A DNA stretch of 64,000 nucleotides from Ramlibacter sp. (GCA_029237735.1 JAQZBU010000004.1:1-64000), one strand, 5' to 3'. Counted from the first letter of the stretch, positions 26,774-37,522 are shown. Made by a program: numbers and translations. The notes: generated by a model not told the origin, from the sequence alone.

Positions 26774-27760
26774 ATGACGGTGTCTACAATCCTCGCTTAC
26801 AAGCCAAGCGCGAGGTTCGCCATCGACAGACTCTGGGCCATGGAAGTGTTCGTCCGCGTCGCGGAATGCGGGAGCTTTTCGCGTGCGGCCGAATCATTGG
26901 ACCTGGCGAACGCCACCGTCACCACCTGCGTGCGCAACCTAGAGCGGCACCTGAACGTGACGCTGATCAACCGCGACACGCGCCGGCTGCGGCTGACCGA
27001 GGAAGGCGAGCTGTACCTGCCGCGCGCGCGCGAATTGCTGCAGTCGATCGCGCTCACAGAGGAGCAGGTGCGCACGCGGGTCGGCGAGCTGAGCGGCTGG
27101 CTACACGTGGAAACCCCGATCTCGCTGGGCCACGCGCTGCTGTGCCCGGCACTGCCGACCTTCGCCCAGCGCTACCCCGACATCTCCACCGCGGTCATCC
27201 TCAGCAACCAGCCGCACCATTTGATCGAGCGCGCCATCGACGTCGCGATCCGCATGGACCACGTCGAAGACGCCGACCTGGTGGCGCGGCCGATCTACGA
27301 AAGCAGCTACGTGATCTGCTGCACACCGGAAGTGGCGCGCAGCTTGCCGGAAGATCCCGCGGAACTGGACCCGAGGCGCTGCCTGGGCATCCTGCTGGAA
27401 GAACGCCGCCATTCGAACGCATGGCAGCTGCAGCGCGGCGACGAGAAGATCGAGCTGAAGCCCGAAGGCCCGCTGCACTTCAACAGCAGCGACGCCGTCC
27501 TGATCGCCGCAGAATGCGGCGTCGGGGTGGCCTGCGTGCTGGACATCTTCGCCAACCGGCACCTCGATGCCGGCACCCTGGTGAGGGTCTACCCGCAGTG
27601 GACGCTGCCGGTCAAGACCTTCTACCTGGTGACGGCCAAGGCCCGCGCCAACTCCGCCAAGGTGCGGGCCTTCACCGACTTTCTGTTCGAGGTGTTCGAT
27701 TCCGAGCGCCGGCCCAGCGCCCGCCGGGCCGTGAGCGTCAAGGCGCTGGGCAAGCGCTAG
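26774..27760 (+). CDS. LysR-family transcriptional regulator
   Basis: A 328-residue regulator. The winged helix-turn-helix occupies about residues 20-80 (FVRVAECGSFSRAAESLDLANATVTTCVRNLERHL, of the CrgA-like group). The substrate-binding domain follows (GVACVLDIFANRHLDAG). Relatives normally begin MDRLWAM. Here that point reads IDRLWAM with ATC, so the protein either starts at ATG 26774 with a 16-residue extension or at ATG 26840 inside the conserved start. It is in the same direction as the ETF genes, 24 bases after etfA, and convergent with the TRAP genes, 8 bases away. Confidence 0.9.
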   Translation: MTVSTILAYKPSARFAIDRLWAMEVFVRVAECGSFSRAAESLDLANATVTTCVRNLERHLNVTLINRDTRRLRLTEEGELYLPRARELLQSIALTEEQVRTRVGELSGWLHVETPISLGHALLCPALPTFAQRYPDISTAVILSNQPHHLIERAIDVAIRMDHVEDADLVARPIYESSYVICCTPEVARSLPEDPAELDPRRCLGILLEERRHSNAWQLQRGDEKIELKPEGPLHFNSSDAVLIAAECGVGVACVLDIFANRHLDAGTLVRVYPQWTLPVKTFYLVTAKARANSAKVRAFTDFLFEVFDSERRPSARRAVSVKALGKR

Positions 27761-27768
27761 GGGCCCCG

Positions 27769-29070
27769 TCAGCGCATCAGCCCCAGCGTCCGCGGCAGCC
27801 ACAGCGAAATCACCGGCAGCGCCACCAGCAGCGCCAGCCGCGCCACATCGGCGACCAGGAAGGGTACCAGCCCGCGCCAGATCGCCGAGATCGGCACTTC
27901 CGGCAATTGCGCCCGCAGCACGAACAGGTTCATGCCCACCGGCGGCGAGATCAGCCCGATCTCGACCACGCAGACCACCAGGATGCCGAACCACACCGGA
28001 TCGAAACCCAGGCCCGTTACCAACGGAAAGAACACCGGCAGCGTCAGTAGGATCATGGAGAACTCCTCCATCGCCGTGCCGAGCACGAGGTAGATCACCA
28101 CGATCGCCGCCACGATCCAGATCGGCGCCACGTCCAGCGTCTTCACCAGCGCCATCAGGTCGTTGGTCATGCTGGTGAAGGCGACGAAGTTGGCGAAGAT
28201 CATGGCGCCGATCAGGATGGTGAACAGCATCCCGGTGGTGACCGCCGAATCCACCAGGATGGTCCGCAGCTCGTCCCAGGTGAGCGTCTTGCGCCCCCAC
28301 GCGATCAGGTAGCCGCCGGCGGCGCCGATCCCCGCCGCCTCGGTGGCGGTGAACACGCCGCCGTACATGCCGCCGATCACCAGCCCGAACAGCAGCAGCA
28401 CCGGCCAGACATTGACCAGCGCGCGCGCGCGCCCGCTCCAGGGCGTGCGTTCGCCGTGCGGGCCGGCCGACGGATCGCGCCACACGGTCCAGTTGCTCGC
28501 CGCCACGTAGAAGCCCATCGCCACGATGCCCGGCACCATGCCGGCCGCGAACAGCGCGCCGATCGAGGTTTCTGTCATCAGGCCGTACAGGATCATCAGC
28601 GCGGACGGCGGGATCAGGATGCCCAGCGTGCCGCCGGCGCCGACGGTGGCGGCGGCCAGGCTGTCGCTGTAGCCGAAGCGGCGCATCTCGGGCACTGCCA
28701 CCTTGGCCATCGTCGCTACCGTCGCGACGGCAGAGCCGCAGACCGCGCCGAAGCCGGCGCAGGCGACGATGGTGGAGGTGGCCAGGCCGCCGCGCCGGTG
28801 CCCCAGGAACGCATAGGCGGCCTGGTACAGCTGGCGCGAGAGCCCGCCACGGGTGACGAAGTTGCCCATCAGCACGAACATCGGCACCACCGACAGCGCA
28901 TAGCCGGTGGCCTCGAAGATCTCCGTCGCGCCCGAGAACACGGCGGCGCTCGAGCCGCGCATGATCCACAACCCCGCGATGCCCACGGCACCGAGTGACA
29001 GGCCGACCGGCAGCCGCAGCACCAGCGAAAGCAGGAAGAAGGCCAGGAAGGCCAGCAGGGTCGCGGTCAT
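27769..29070 (-). CDS. TRAP transporter large permease (DctM family)
   Basis: A 433-residue polytopic membrane protein with about 12 hydrophobic segments and family signatures: GLSLGAVGIAGLW near the N-terminus, FVLMGNFVTRGGLSRQLY, GAVCGSAVATVATM, and PPSALMILYGLMTETSIG. With DctQ and DctP it forms a sodium-coupled secondary transporter for organic acids in the inner membrane. It is the last gene of the long minus-strand operon A, and its GTG/ATG region overlaps the end of dctQ by four bases. Confidence 0.93.
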   Translation of the reverse strand: MTATLLAFLAFFLLSLVLRLPVGLSLGAVGIAGLWIMRGSSAAVFSGATEIFEATGYALSVVPMFVLMGNFVTRGGLSRQLYQAAYAFLGHRRGGLATSTIVACAGFGAVCGSAVATVATMAKVAVPEMRRFGYSDSLAAATVGAGGTLGILIPPSALMILYGLMTETSIGALFAAGMVPGIVAMGFYVAASNWTVWRDPSAGPHGERTPWSGRARALVNVWPVLLLFGLVIGGMYGGVFTATEAAGIGAAGGYLIAWGRKTLTWDELRTILVDSAVTTGMLFTILIGAMIFANFVAFTSMTNDLMALVKTLDVAPIWIVAAIVVIYLVLGTAMEEFSMILLTLPVFFPLVTGLGFDPVWFGILVVCVVEIGLISPPVGMNLFVLRAQLPEVPISAIWRGLVPFLVADVARLALLVALPVISLWLPRTLGLMR

Positions 29071-29645
29071 GGAGCGGTTCCTTGGTCGGCAGCAGCCGGC
29101 GCCAGCGCCAGCACGAAATGGGCAACAGCCGCGATCGCCAGCAGCACGGCGACGATGGCGAAGGCCGGCGCCATCGAGATGCGCAACAAGGCGGTGAGCT
29201 CGCCTTCACGCCCCGCCTGCAGCGCGCGCGTGAGCGCGAGCCAGCCCGCTCCCAGCATGATCAGCCCGGACAGGAATTCGCCGGCGCGCTCGCGCAGGGC
29301 CTGCCAGCGCACCGGCACCGCCGAATCGAGCAGGTCCAGCTGCACGTGGTTGCGGTCGTGCGACACCAGGGCGACGCCGATGAACACCACCATCAGCATC
29401 AGCAGCTCGGTCAGTTCCACCGAGCCGCGCAGCGGCTGATCGAGGAACTTGCGGCCGACCACGTCGACGAACGCGACCACCATCATCAGAAACACGCCGC
29501 CAGCAGACAGCCAGCGCATCGCGCCCCACAGCCGCTGCTGCAGCCGCGCCGGCCAGCGCGCGCGCGGCGGTGTAGAGACGGCAAGTTCCGGCATCAGCGC
29601 GGCGGGAGCGAGCGCGGGAAACTGCAGCTCATGGCTTTGCGACAC
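29067..29645 (-). CDS. TRAP transporter small permease (DctQ family)
   Basis: A 192-residue membrane protein with four predicted membrane segments and the DctQ core FVDVVGRKFLDQPLRGSVELTELLM. The N-terminal 40 residues are an extra soluble stretch. The start is GTG at 29645, which lies 17 bases inside the end of dctP. An internal ATG is possible. It forms the membrane part of the TRAP transporter with the DctM protein downstream. Confidence 0.88.
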   Translation of the reverse strand: MSQSHELQFPALAPAALMPELAVSTPPRARWPARLQQRLWGAMRWLSAGGVFLMMVVAFVDVVGRKFLDQPLRGSVELTELLMLMVVFIGVALVSHDRNHVQLDLLDSAVPVRWQALRERAGEFLSGLIMLGAGWLALTRALQAGREGELTALLRISMAPAFAIVAVLLAIAAVAHFVLALAPAAADQGTAP

Positions 29646-30675
29646 GATCGACCTCCGCCCGCAGCTGCTGCAGCACCTTCTCCGGATCGGCCACGCCCTT
29701 CTCGCGCGCCGCGGCGATCATCTCGCGCCCGATCCCGGCCGACGCCGTGGCCATCTGGCGCATCAGCTCGTCGGAGGCGGTGACGATCTGGGTGCCGCCC
29801 TTCTTCATCAGCTCGATGGCGTCGCGGTCCTCGGCGTCGAACGCGGAGCCCCAGCGGCGCGACAACCTGTCACCCGAAGCGCGCTCGACCACGGCCTGGT
29901 CCTCGCGCGAGAGGCTGTTCCACTTGGCGTCGGAGATGTAGAAGGAGCCGAACCCCATCCACATGCCGCCGGGCACCAGCGTCGCGTGCTTGACGAACGG
30001 ATCGATCTTGAACGACTTGACGGTCTCGATCGGGTTGAACGACGCATCGACGATGCCGCCGGAGAACATCTGGTACAGGTCGCTGGCCGGCTTGACCACC
30101 GGCTGGCCGCCGAAGGCCGTGACGATGTCTGCCCCGAGCTTGGCGCCCACCAGCACCTTCAGGCCCTTGAAATCGGCCGCCGTGCGCAGCGGCTTGGCGG
30201 TCGAGTACATGTGGTTCGGGCTGCCGGCGCCGGTGGACAGCATCTTGACGCCCTTCCACTCGCCCGACTGCGCCAGGTGCGGCCGCAGCACCGTCCACAG
30301 CGCGGCTGAGACGCGCTCGCCGTTGGCGTGGGGGCCCATCGCGAACGGCACGCTCAGCAGCATGCCGGTGGGCATCGGCTCGGCGTTGTAGGCCACCACG
30401 GTGAAGGAGGCATCGGCCAGGCCCTGCCGCACCGCGTTGAGCGACTGGTGCGGCGGCGCCACCGGTTTGGCCAGCATGTTGCACTTGACGCGGTTGGCGG
30501 TGCCTTGCTCCACCTCGCTGCACCACGCCTTGATGGTGGTGTTGATGTGGTGGCTGGGCGGCACCCAGCTCGAGATGTTGATCACGTTCTGCGCCGCCGC
30601 CGTGCCGGCGAGCGGCAACAGGATGGCCAGGGCGGCCAGGCGCAGCGCATGGCGGGGATTCAATCGATTCAGCAT
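29629..30675 (-). CDS. TRAP transporter periplasmic solute-binding protein (DctP family)
   Basis: A 348-residue DctP-type receptor with a signal peptide (residues 1-28, ending AGTAAAQ). Family features include SWVPPSHHINTTIKAWC, the ligand-carboxylate-binding arginine region LKVLVGAKLGADIV, and SFNPIETVKSFKID. It delivers a carboxylate to the DctQM permease. Position in an aromatic-degradation operon suggests an aromatic or ring-derived acid, which is an inference. It follows the aldo/keto reductase by 32 bases. Confidence 0.9.
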   Translation of the reverse strand: MLNRLNPRHALRLAALAILLPLAGTAAAQNVINISSWVPPSHHINTTIKAWCSEVEQGTANRVKCNMLAKPVAPPHQSLNAVRQGLADASFTVVAYNAEPMPTGMLLSVPFAMGPHANGERVSAALWTVLRPHLAQSGEWKGVKMLSTGAGSPNHMYSTAKPLRTAADFKGLKVLVGAKLGADIVTAFGGQPVVKPASDLYQMFSGGIVDASFNPIETVKSFKIDPFVKHATLVPGGMWMGFGSFYISDAKWNSLSREDQAVVERASGDRLSRRWGSAFDAEDRDAIELMKKGGTQIVTASDELMRQMATASAGIGREMIAAAREKGVADPEKVLQQLRAEVDRVAKP

Positions 30676-30707
30676 GTCAGTCTCCTTCGTTTGTCAGTGT
30701 CAACCGT

Positions 30708-31676
30708 TCATGGCGCCCGCAGCTCGGTGATCGCGCCGCTGCCGTCCCAACCGGCCAGGGCGTCGACCTCGGCGCGCTCGCCTTCACTCAGCACCCAGTC
30801 CGCCGCGCGGGCGTTGGCCTCGACCTGCGCCGTTGTGCTCACGCCCGCGATCACCGAGGGCACTTCCGGATGCGCCAGCAACCAGGCGATGGCGAGCTCG
30901 CCCAGGCTGTGGCCGCGGGCATGCGCCCAATCCTTCAGCTGCGCCTGCAGCGCCTCGTTGCGCGGCGTCCGGCTGTCGCGCACGATCGGGCTGCCGGCCG
31001 CGCCCCGCGTGCCCGCGGGCGCCGGCGCACCGGCCTGGTACTTGTCCGACAGGAAACCCCCGGCCAGCGGGAAGTACGGCAGGAAGGCCACGCCCCGCTC
31101 GCGGCAGTAAGGCAGCGTCTCCAGCTCCACGTGCCGGCGCAGCAGGTTGTAGTGGTTCTGGCAGGACACCGGCTCGGGCCAGCCGCGCGAGCGCGCCAGC
31201 GCGGCCAGCTCCGCATGCCGCCAGGCCGCGTGGTTGCATTCGCCGACGTAGCGGACCTTGCCGTCGCGCACCAGCTCGTCGAGCGCCGCCCAGACCTCCT
31301 CCACCGGCACGCCGGGTTGGGAAAAGTGCAGCTGGAACAGGTCGATGCGGTCGGTCTGCAGCCGCTTCAGGCTGGTTTCGCAGTGGGACCGGACCCGGTC
31401 CCGGACCGATTCGCCCGGCGCCAGCCCCTGCAGGTGGAACTTGGTGGCGATCACCCACTTGTCGCGCTTCCCCTCGAGCGCCTGGCCGATGTGGCCCTCG
31501 CTCTCGCCCTGGCCGTAGCGGGTCGCGGTGTCGACGAAGTTGATGCCCAACTCGCCGGCGCGGGCAATGCAGGCGATCGACTGCGCGAGCGCCAGCCGCG
31601 GCGGCCCGAAAGTGTTGCCGCCGAGTCCGACCACCGAGACTTGCAGGTCGGTGGCGCCCAGGGTGCGGTAGTGCAT
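30708..31676 (-). CDS. Aldo/keto reductase
   Basis: A 322-residue (beta/alpha)8 oxidoreductase with the full catalytic tetrad. Asp and Tyr are in NFVDTATRYGQGESE, Lys is in VIATKFHL and His is in DLFQLHFSQP. The NADPH site is IAGVSTTAQVEANARA near the C-terminus. It would reduce an aldehyde or ketone to an alcohol, or the reverse. Seven bases separate it from the C-C hydrolase gene, so a part in processing pathway aldehydes or ketones is plausible but not shown. Confidence 0.9.
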   Translation of the reverse strand: MHYRTLGATDLQVSVVGLGGNTFGPPRLALAQSIACIARAGELGINFVDTATRYGQGESEGHIGQALEGKRDKWVIATKFHLQGLAPGESVRDRVRSHCETSLKRLQTDRIDLFQLHFSQPGVPVEEVWAALDELVRDGKVRYVGECNHAAWRHAELAALARSRGWPEPVSCQNHYNLLRRHVELETLPYCRERGVAFLPYFPLAGGFLSDKYQAGAPAPAGTRGAAGSPIVRDSRTPRNEALQAQLKDWAHARGHSLGELAIAWLLAHPEVPSVIAGVSTTAQVEANARAADWVLSEGERAEVDALAGWDGSGAITELRAP

Positions 31677-31683
31677 CGCGCGC

Positions 31684-32595
<912 letters not shown>

Positions 32596-35016
32596 TCATG
32601 CCGCTGCGGCTGCAAGGCCCGGTTGCCTCGCGCCGGCCGTGGCCGGCTTGAGCAGGAAGGTCGCCAGCGCCGGTACCAGGACCAGCGCGCCGAGCATGTT
32701 CCAGAGGAACATGAACACCAGCAGCAGGCCCATGTCGGCCTGGAACTTGATAGGCGAGAAGGTCCAGGTGAGGACGCCGAGCGACAGGGTGACGCCGGTG
32801 AAGACGACCACGCGGCCGGTAAACAGCAGCGCGCGGTAATAGGCTCGCGACAGGCTCTCGCCGCGGCGCAGCCAGTCGAGCGTGACGCTCAGCACGTACA
32901 GGGAGTAGTCCACGCCGATTCCCACGCCCAGGGCGATCACCGGCAAGGTGGACACCTTCACGCCGATGCCCAGCAGCACCATCAGCGCCTCGGCCAGGAT
33001 CGAGGTGAGCACCAGCGGCAGCACGGCGCACACCACCGCCCGCCAGGACCGGAAGGCCAGCGCGCACAGCAGCACCACCGCGGCGTACACGCCCAGCAGC
33101 ATCGGCAGGTTGGACGCCTTCACCACGATGTTGGTGGCCGCCTCGACGCCGGCGTTGCCGGCAGCCAGCAGGAACTTGGTGGTCGGGGTGTCGTTGGCGG
33201 CAGCGAAGGTTTGCACCGTGGCCACGACGGCCGTCAGCGTCTCGGCCTTGTGGTCCCGCAGGTAGGCGTGCAGCGCCAGCAGGTCGCACGTCTCGTTGAA
33301 CAGCTCGCGCGGCGCACGCGACGCGCTGGCGTTGATCAGGCCCTGGTTGCGCACCAGGTCGTACCACTTGAGGGACCCTTCGTTCAGGCCCACGGCCGCG
33401 CGACGCGTGAGGCCGGCGAACGAAGCCGTTCCCTCCACCTCGGCCAGCTGCCGCAGCTGCCACTCCAGCGCGTCGACGCGCAGCAGCGTGTCGTGGTCTG
33501 CGCAGCGGCCCGGCGTGGTGCGCACCATCACCACGAACACGTCGCTGCTGGCGGCATAGCGGCTGATCACCCAGGCGTTGTCGCGGTTGTAGCGGCTGTC
33601 CTGGCGCAGTTCGGGCGCGCCGGCGTCGAGGTCGCCGATCTTCAAATCCAGGCTCACCCAGAATCCAGCGACCCCCAGCAGCACGGCCATCACGATCGCG
33701 GCCAGCGCCGGGCCGGGGCGGGTGAACAGGTCGAGGAAACGCCACAGCGGCTGACGCTGTGGCGCACTGGCACCGGCCTGTTCCGCCTGCAGGCTGCGCT
33801 GCGCGGCGCGGGCGGAGACCCCGGTGTAACTCAAGAGCACCGGCAGCAGCGCCAGGTTGGTGAAGATCAGCAGCGCGACGCCCAGGCTGGCCACCACGGC
33901 CAGCTCGCGGATGATCGGGATGTCGATCACCGACAGCACGGCAAACCCCACCACGTCCGCCAGCAGCGCCGCCGCGCCGGCCAGGAAAAGGCGTCGGAAG
34001 GTGTGGCGCGCGGCCACCAGCCGGTGCGTGCCTCGTCCGATGTCCTGCATGATGCCGTTCATCTTCTGTGCCCCGTGGCTGACGCCGATGGCGAACACCA
34101 GGAACGGCACCAACACCGAATACGGATTGAGCGTGTAGCCCAGCAGCGGCAACAGCCCCAGCAGCCAGACCACCGCCACCAGCGTGCAGCCCAGCACCAG
34201 CGCCGTGCTGCGCCAGCAGCGGGTGAAGGCCAGCAGCACGGCCGCCGTGATGGCCACCGCCACCGCGAAGAAGGCGAGCACGGCGCGCAGGCCGTCGATC
34301 AGGTCGCCCATCACCTTGGCGAAGCCGGTGATGTGGACCCGCACGCCCTCGGCCTCGTACTTCGCGCGCAACGTCTCGAGCCGCTGCGACAGCGCGCCGT
34401 AGTCCAGCTCGGCGCCGTCGGCGGTCTGCTCCAGCAGCGGCACGTGGATGACCGAACTCTTCAGGTCCGGCGCGACCAGCTGACCGATCTCGCCCGAGCG
34501 CTGCACGTTGGCAGCCAGCGTCTGCAGCGCGGCCGGTGAGCCGTCGTAGTCCGGCGGCATGACCGGGCCGCCCTCGTAGCCGTCCTCGGTGCTGGCGATC
34601 CAGCGCACCGCCGGCATCCACAGCGACTTCATGTAGGAGCGGTCGACTCCGGGCAGCAGGTAGACCTCGTCGTTCAGCCGGCGCAGCGTGTCCAGGTAGC
34701 CGCGGTCGAAGATGTCGCGCCCGGCCGGCGCGGCCACCACCAGCCGGACCACGTTGGCCAGGCCCTTGATGTCCTTCTCGTGGGCCAGGAAGTTGAGGAT
34801 GAAGGGGTGCTGCGCCGGAATCGTCTTGGCGAAGCTGGCGTTCAGGCGCAACTGGGTGGCGGCCACGGCCAGCACCAGCGTGACCAGCGCGCACAGCAGC
34901 ACAACCCAGCCGCGGTGGTTGAACAGCGCGCGTTCCAGCGCGTTGCCGGAGGCGCGATCGAAGTCCGCGGCGTCGGCGACGACGGCGAAATCGGTGGCGG
35001 GCTGCTTGGCTGCCAT
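32596..35016 (-). CDS. RND/MMPL-family hydrophobe transporter
   Basis: An 806-residue protein with two repeats of one membrane helix, a large periplasmic domain and five helices. The sterol-sensing-like core reads PFLVFAIGVSHGAQKMNGI in the first half and ALGVGIGVDYSLYVLSVTLDW in the second. The start at 35016 (MAAKQPATDF) is preferred over an upstream in-frame ATG. It is encoded together with YCF48-like, DUF1329 and DUF1302 genes. This four-gene set recurs next to pathways for hydrophobic substrates and is thought to move lipids or hydrophobic molecules across the envelope. The direction of transport cannot be told. Confidence 0.9.
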   Translation of the reverse strand: MAAKQPATDFAVVADAADFDRASGNALERALFNHRGWVVLLCALVTLVLAVAATQLRLNASFAKTIPAQHPFILNFLAHEKDIKGLANVVRLVVAAPAGRDIFDRGYLDTLRRLNDEVYLLPGVDRSYMKSLWMPAVRWIASTEDGYEGGPVMPPDYDGSPAALQTLAANVQRSGEIGQLVAPDLKSSVIHVPLLEQTADGAELDYGALSQRLETLRAKYEAEGVRVHITGFAKVMGDLIDGLRAVLAFFAVAVAITAAVLLAFTRCWRSTALVLGCTLVAVVWLLGLLPLLGYTLNPYSVLVPFLVFAIGVSHGAQKMNGIMQDIGRGTHRLVAARHTFRRLFLAGAAALLADVVGFAVLSVIDIPIIRELAVVASLGVALLIFTNLALLPVLLSYTGVSARAAQRSLQAEQAGASAPQRQPLWRFLDLFTRPGPALAAIVMAVLLGVAGFWVSLDLKIGDLDAGAPELRQDSRYNRDNAWVISRYAASSDVFVVMVRTTPGRCADHDTLLRVDALEWQLRQLAEVEGTASFAGLTRRAAVGLNEGSLKWYDLVRNQGLINASASRAPRELFNETCDLLALHAYLRDHKAETLTAVVATVQTFAAANDTPTTKFLLAAGNAGVEAATNIVVKASNLPMLLGVYAAVVLLCALAFRSWRAVVCAVLPLVLTSILAEALMVLLGIGVKVSTLPVIALGVGIGVDYSLYVLSVTLDWLRRGESLSRAYYRALLFTGRVVVFTGVTLSLGVLTWTFSPIKFQADMGLLLVFMFLWNMLGALVLVPALATFLLKPATAGARQPGLAAAAA

Positions 35017-35044
35017 GGGTAGTTCTTGTCCTCGTTGCCGGGCG

Positions 35045-36127
35045 TCAGCCCAGGGCAATGACCTGCGGGCCCAGCAGGCCGACAGCGACGATGCGGCCGG
35101 GCCCGGCCGCGGCCAACCCGGTCAGGGGAGCCGGGCGCAGTGCCGGCACGACACTGAAATTGCGGCCGGCGTCGCCGCTGACCAGCAGGCTGCCGGACTC
35201 GCTCGCCACCACCACAGTGGCGCCGCGCGTCCAGGCGGCGGTCAGAGCCGCTCGGCCGGCCGGTTGCGAGGACGCCCAGTGCAGGCCGTCGTCGGTGCTG
35301 CGATGGACCCAGCCGCCCAGGCCGAGCGCCAGCAGCGCGCCCTCGGTGGCGATGAGGGCGAACACGGTGCTGCGAAAGGCGGTGGTCACGGCCTCGAAGC
35401 GCTGCCCCGTGCCGGCGCGGCGCAACAGCAGGCCCTGTTCACCGGCGGCATAGGTGGCGCCGCCATGGACCGCCAGTGCATAGAGGTGGCGCTCCCCGGG
35501 GTTGTCGAGCGCGCCGGGCAGCGGCTGCCAGTTGCGCCCGCCATCGCGGGTCTCGACGGCCAGGCCGTAGGCGCCCACCGCGATCACGTGCTCGGCGCCG
35601 TAGACGTGCAGGTCCAGGAAGGGCTTGTCGGGCCCTTCCTCGCGCCAGCGGGCCAGCTGCTGGTCGAGCGCGGCACTGCCGCCGCGCCGGGCCTGCAGGC
35701 CGGCCAGCAAAGCGCGGCCATCGAGCTGCTTGCGCCAGCTGCGGCCGCCATCGGCCGTGTGCAGCAGCACGCCGCCATGGCCGCAGGCCCAGCCGCTGCG
35801 GGCGTCGGCAAAGCCAACCGCGGTCAGGGTGACCGAGGTCGGCACGCCGACCTGTGTCCAGCGCTCGCCGCCGTCGTCGCTGCGCAGCACGTGGCCGCGC
35901 TCGCCGACCGCTACCAGCGCGTCGCCGGCGCGTGCCACGCCCATCAGCGCGGAGCGCGCGGCCAGCCGCGAGGCCCGCGCCGGTGCATCCAGCGGATCGG
36001 CCACAACGCTGCCCGCGGCGGGCGAATTGGCCCGCGCCGGCAGCACCACCGCAGCGGCGGCGGCAGTCAGCAGCGCGCGGCGAGTGGACAATACGGGAGA
36101 CACGCGAATTCGGTCCTGTCCGTTCAA
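35045..36127 (-). CDS. YCF48/BNR-repeat beta-propeller, exported
   Basis: A 360-residue protein with several BNR/Asp-box repeats (SDDGGERWTQVG, HTADGGRSWRKQ, TRDGGRNWQPLP, STDDGLHWASS), the WD40/YCF48-like photosystem-stability fold. The N-terminus STRRALLTAAAAAVVLPARA resembles a twin-arginine or Sec signal. The start is TTG at 36127, overlapping the DUF1329 stop as TTGA. GTG at 36103 is an alternative that places the arginine pair nearer the start. It is probably a periplasmic accessory to the RND transporter encoded 28 bases downstream. Confidence 0.85.
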   Translation of the reverse strand: MNGQDRIRVSPVLSTRRALLTAAAAAVVLPARANSPAAGSVVADPLDAPARASRLAARSALMGVARAGDALVAVGERGHVLRSDDGGERWTQVGVPTSVTLTAVGFADARSGWACGHGGVLLHTADGGRSWRKQLDGRALLAGLQARRGGSAALDQQLARWREEGPDKPFLDLHVYGAEHVIAVGAYGLAVETRDGGRNWQPLPGALDNPGERHLYALAVHGGATYAAGEQGLLLRRAGTGQRFEAVTTAFRSTVFALIATEGALLALGLGGWVHRSTDDGLHWASSQPAGRAALTAAWTRGATVVVASESGSLLVSGDAGRNFSVVPALRPAPLTGLAAAGPGRIVAVGLLGPQVIALG

Positions 36128-37488
36128 CGCACGCCGGAGCCGGCCAGCGAGTCGGGCGCGAAGAAGCTGGCGCCCCGCGGCTTGACCGCCTGGTACTGCG
36201 GGCCGGCATCGCCCATGCCGCAGCGATAGACGTACTGGCCGGTCAGCAGGTTGTAGAACGCGTCCCAGCAGGTGCCGCCCACGTAGGCGGGGATGTCCGG
36301 CGCGGCAAAGCCGAACAGCTGCACGGTGCGCCAGAGCTGGCCCTGGTCGTCCCAGCCGTCCTGCAGGGCCGGCGCCCAGGAATCCTCATCGATGTAGTAG
36401 CGGCGCTTGGCCACGGCATGGCGCGCGCCGGCCTTGCGGGTCGACTCCAGCACCCACACGCGGTGCAGTTCCCAGCGCACCAGTTCCGGCTTGACGTGCT
36501 GCGGGCCCATCACCTCCGCGTCCTTGGCCATCAGCATGCGGTTGTTGTTGTAGGGGATGAACATCTCCTGCTTGCCCACCAGCTTCCAGTCGAAGCGTTC
36601 GGGACTCGACAGCGGCGCCTGCACCTCGTCGAAGAAGTTGACGCCCGAGGCCACGAAGTCGGGCGTGTCGAAGCCCACCGTGGGCGCGCGCCGCACCCGC
36701 CGCTGGCCGGCGAGGTAGCTCCAGACCTGGCTGGGCGTCTTGCTGTAGTCGCTGGAGTGGTGCACCAGCAGGCCCTCGCCGGCGCGGAAGGCCGGGCCGT
36801 TGACGGTCTGCAGGTAGTAGGTGGGCACCAGGCCGTCGTACTTCTCGGCCGTCTGCGGGCCGTAGTTCCAGGGGAACTGTTCGTGTGCCTCGGTGTCGCT
36901 CGCCAGCACCTGCTGGCCGCTGGGCGTCACGGTCCATATCTTCTGGCGGGCAATGCTGGATTCGCCGCGCCAATGCAGCACCGCGTTCCAGCGCGCCTCG
37001 TCGCCGGTCTTGGGCACGGGGAACGGCAGGCCGCCGGCGCCGGCCGAGTCGATCCCCATTCCGCCCGCCACCAGCTTGGAACGCGTCGCGTTGCGCAGCG
37101 TGTTGTCGTAGTACCACTGGGGCGCGGCGGCGGTGCGGCGGGTCGGGTAGACGTCGATGCGAAAGCCCTTGTGCTTCTTCAGCAGCGCCTTGCTGCCGTC
37201 GCTGAGCCGGTCAGCATATTTGTCGACGTTGTCGGCGCTGATCGAGAACAGGGGCTTGTCGGCGGCGAAAGGGTCCTGGCGGCGGTCGCCGTCGCGGGCC
37301 CCGGCCGGCACGGTGGTGTGGCCGCCGGTCCAGGCCGGGATGCTGCCGTCCTTGTTGCCGGCCTTCTCGGCCCCCATCGGAGTGAGCGTGGTCTTGAGGG
37401 TGGCGGCTTCCTGCTCGGTGGCAGCGGCGCCCGCGGCCAGCGGCAGCGCCAGTGCGGCAATGGCCGCGGCAATGGGGAAGAGGTTCAT
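36124..37488 (-). CDS. DUF1329 periplasmic protein (LolB-like fold)
   Basis: A 454-residue exported protein with a signal peptide of about 23 residues (cleavage after AGAAA). It opens TPMGAEKAGNKDGSIPAWTGG and ends with the cysteine-containing segment GTCWDAFYNLLTGQYVYRCG, both typical of DUF1329. Structures of related proteins resemble the lipoprotein carrier LolB, so lipid or hydrophobe shuttling is likely but unproven. It lies between DUF1302 and YCF48-like genes. Confidence 0.92.
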   Translation of the reverse strand: MNLFPIAAAIAALALPLAAGAAATEQEAATLKTTLTPMGAEKAGNKDGSIPAWTGGHTTVPAGARDGDRRQDPFAADKPLFSISADNVDKYADRLSDGSKALLKKHKGFRIDVYPTRRTAAAPQWYYDNTLRNATRSKLVAGGMGIDSAGAGGLPFPVPKTGDEARWNAVLHWRGESSIARQKIWTVTPSGQQVLASDTEAHEQFPWNYGPQTAEKYDGLVPTYYLQTVNGPAFRAGEGLLVHHSSDYSKTPSQVWSYLAGQRRVRRAPTVGFDTPDFVASGVNFFDEVQAPLSSPERFDWKLVGKQEMFIPYNNNRMLMAKDAEVMGPQHVKPELVRWELHRVWVLESTRKAGARHAVAKRRYYIDEDSWAPALQDGWDDQGQLWRTVQLFGFAAPDIPAYVGGTCWDAFYNLLTGQYVYRCGMGDAGPQYQAVKPRGASFFAPDSLAGSGVR

Positions 37489-37522
37489 GTACTGGTTCCT
37501 GGGTGTCGAAGCGGTGCGGCGG

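Noticed and set aside
27755-27775. GGGGCCCC between the convergent LysR and TRAP genes as a terminator
   Set aside because: A short palindrome without a loop or T-run, overlapping the gene ends. Not convincing.
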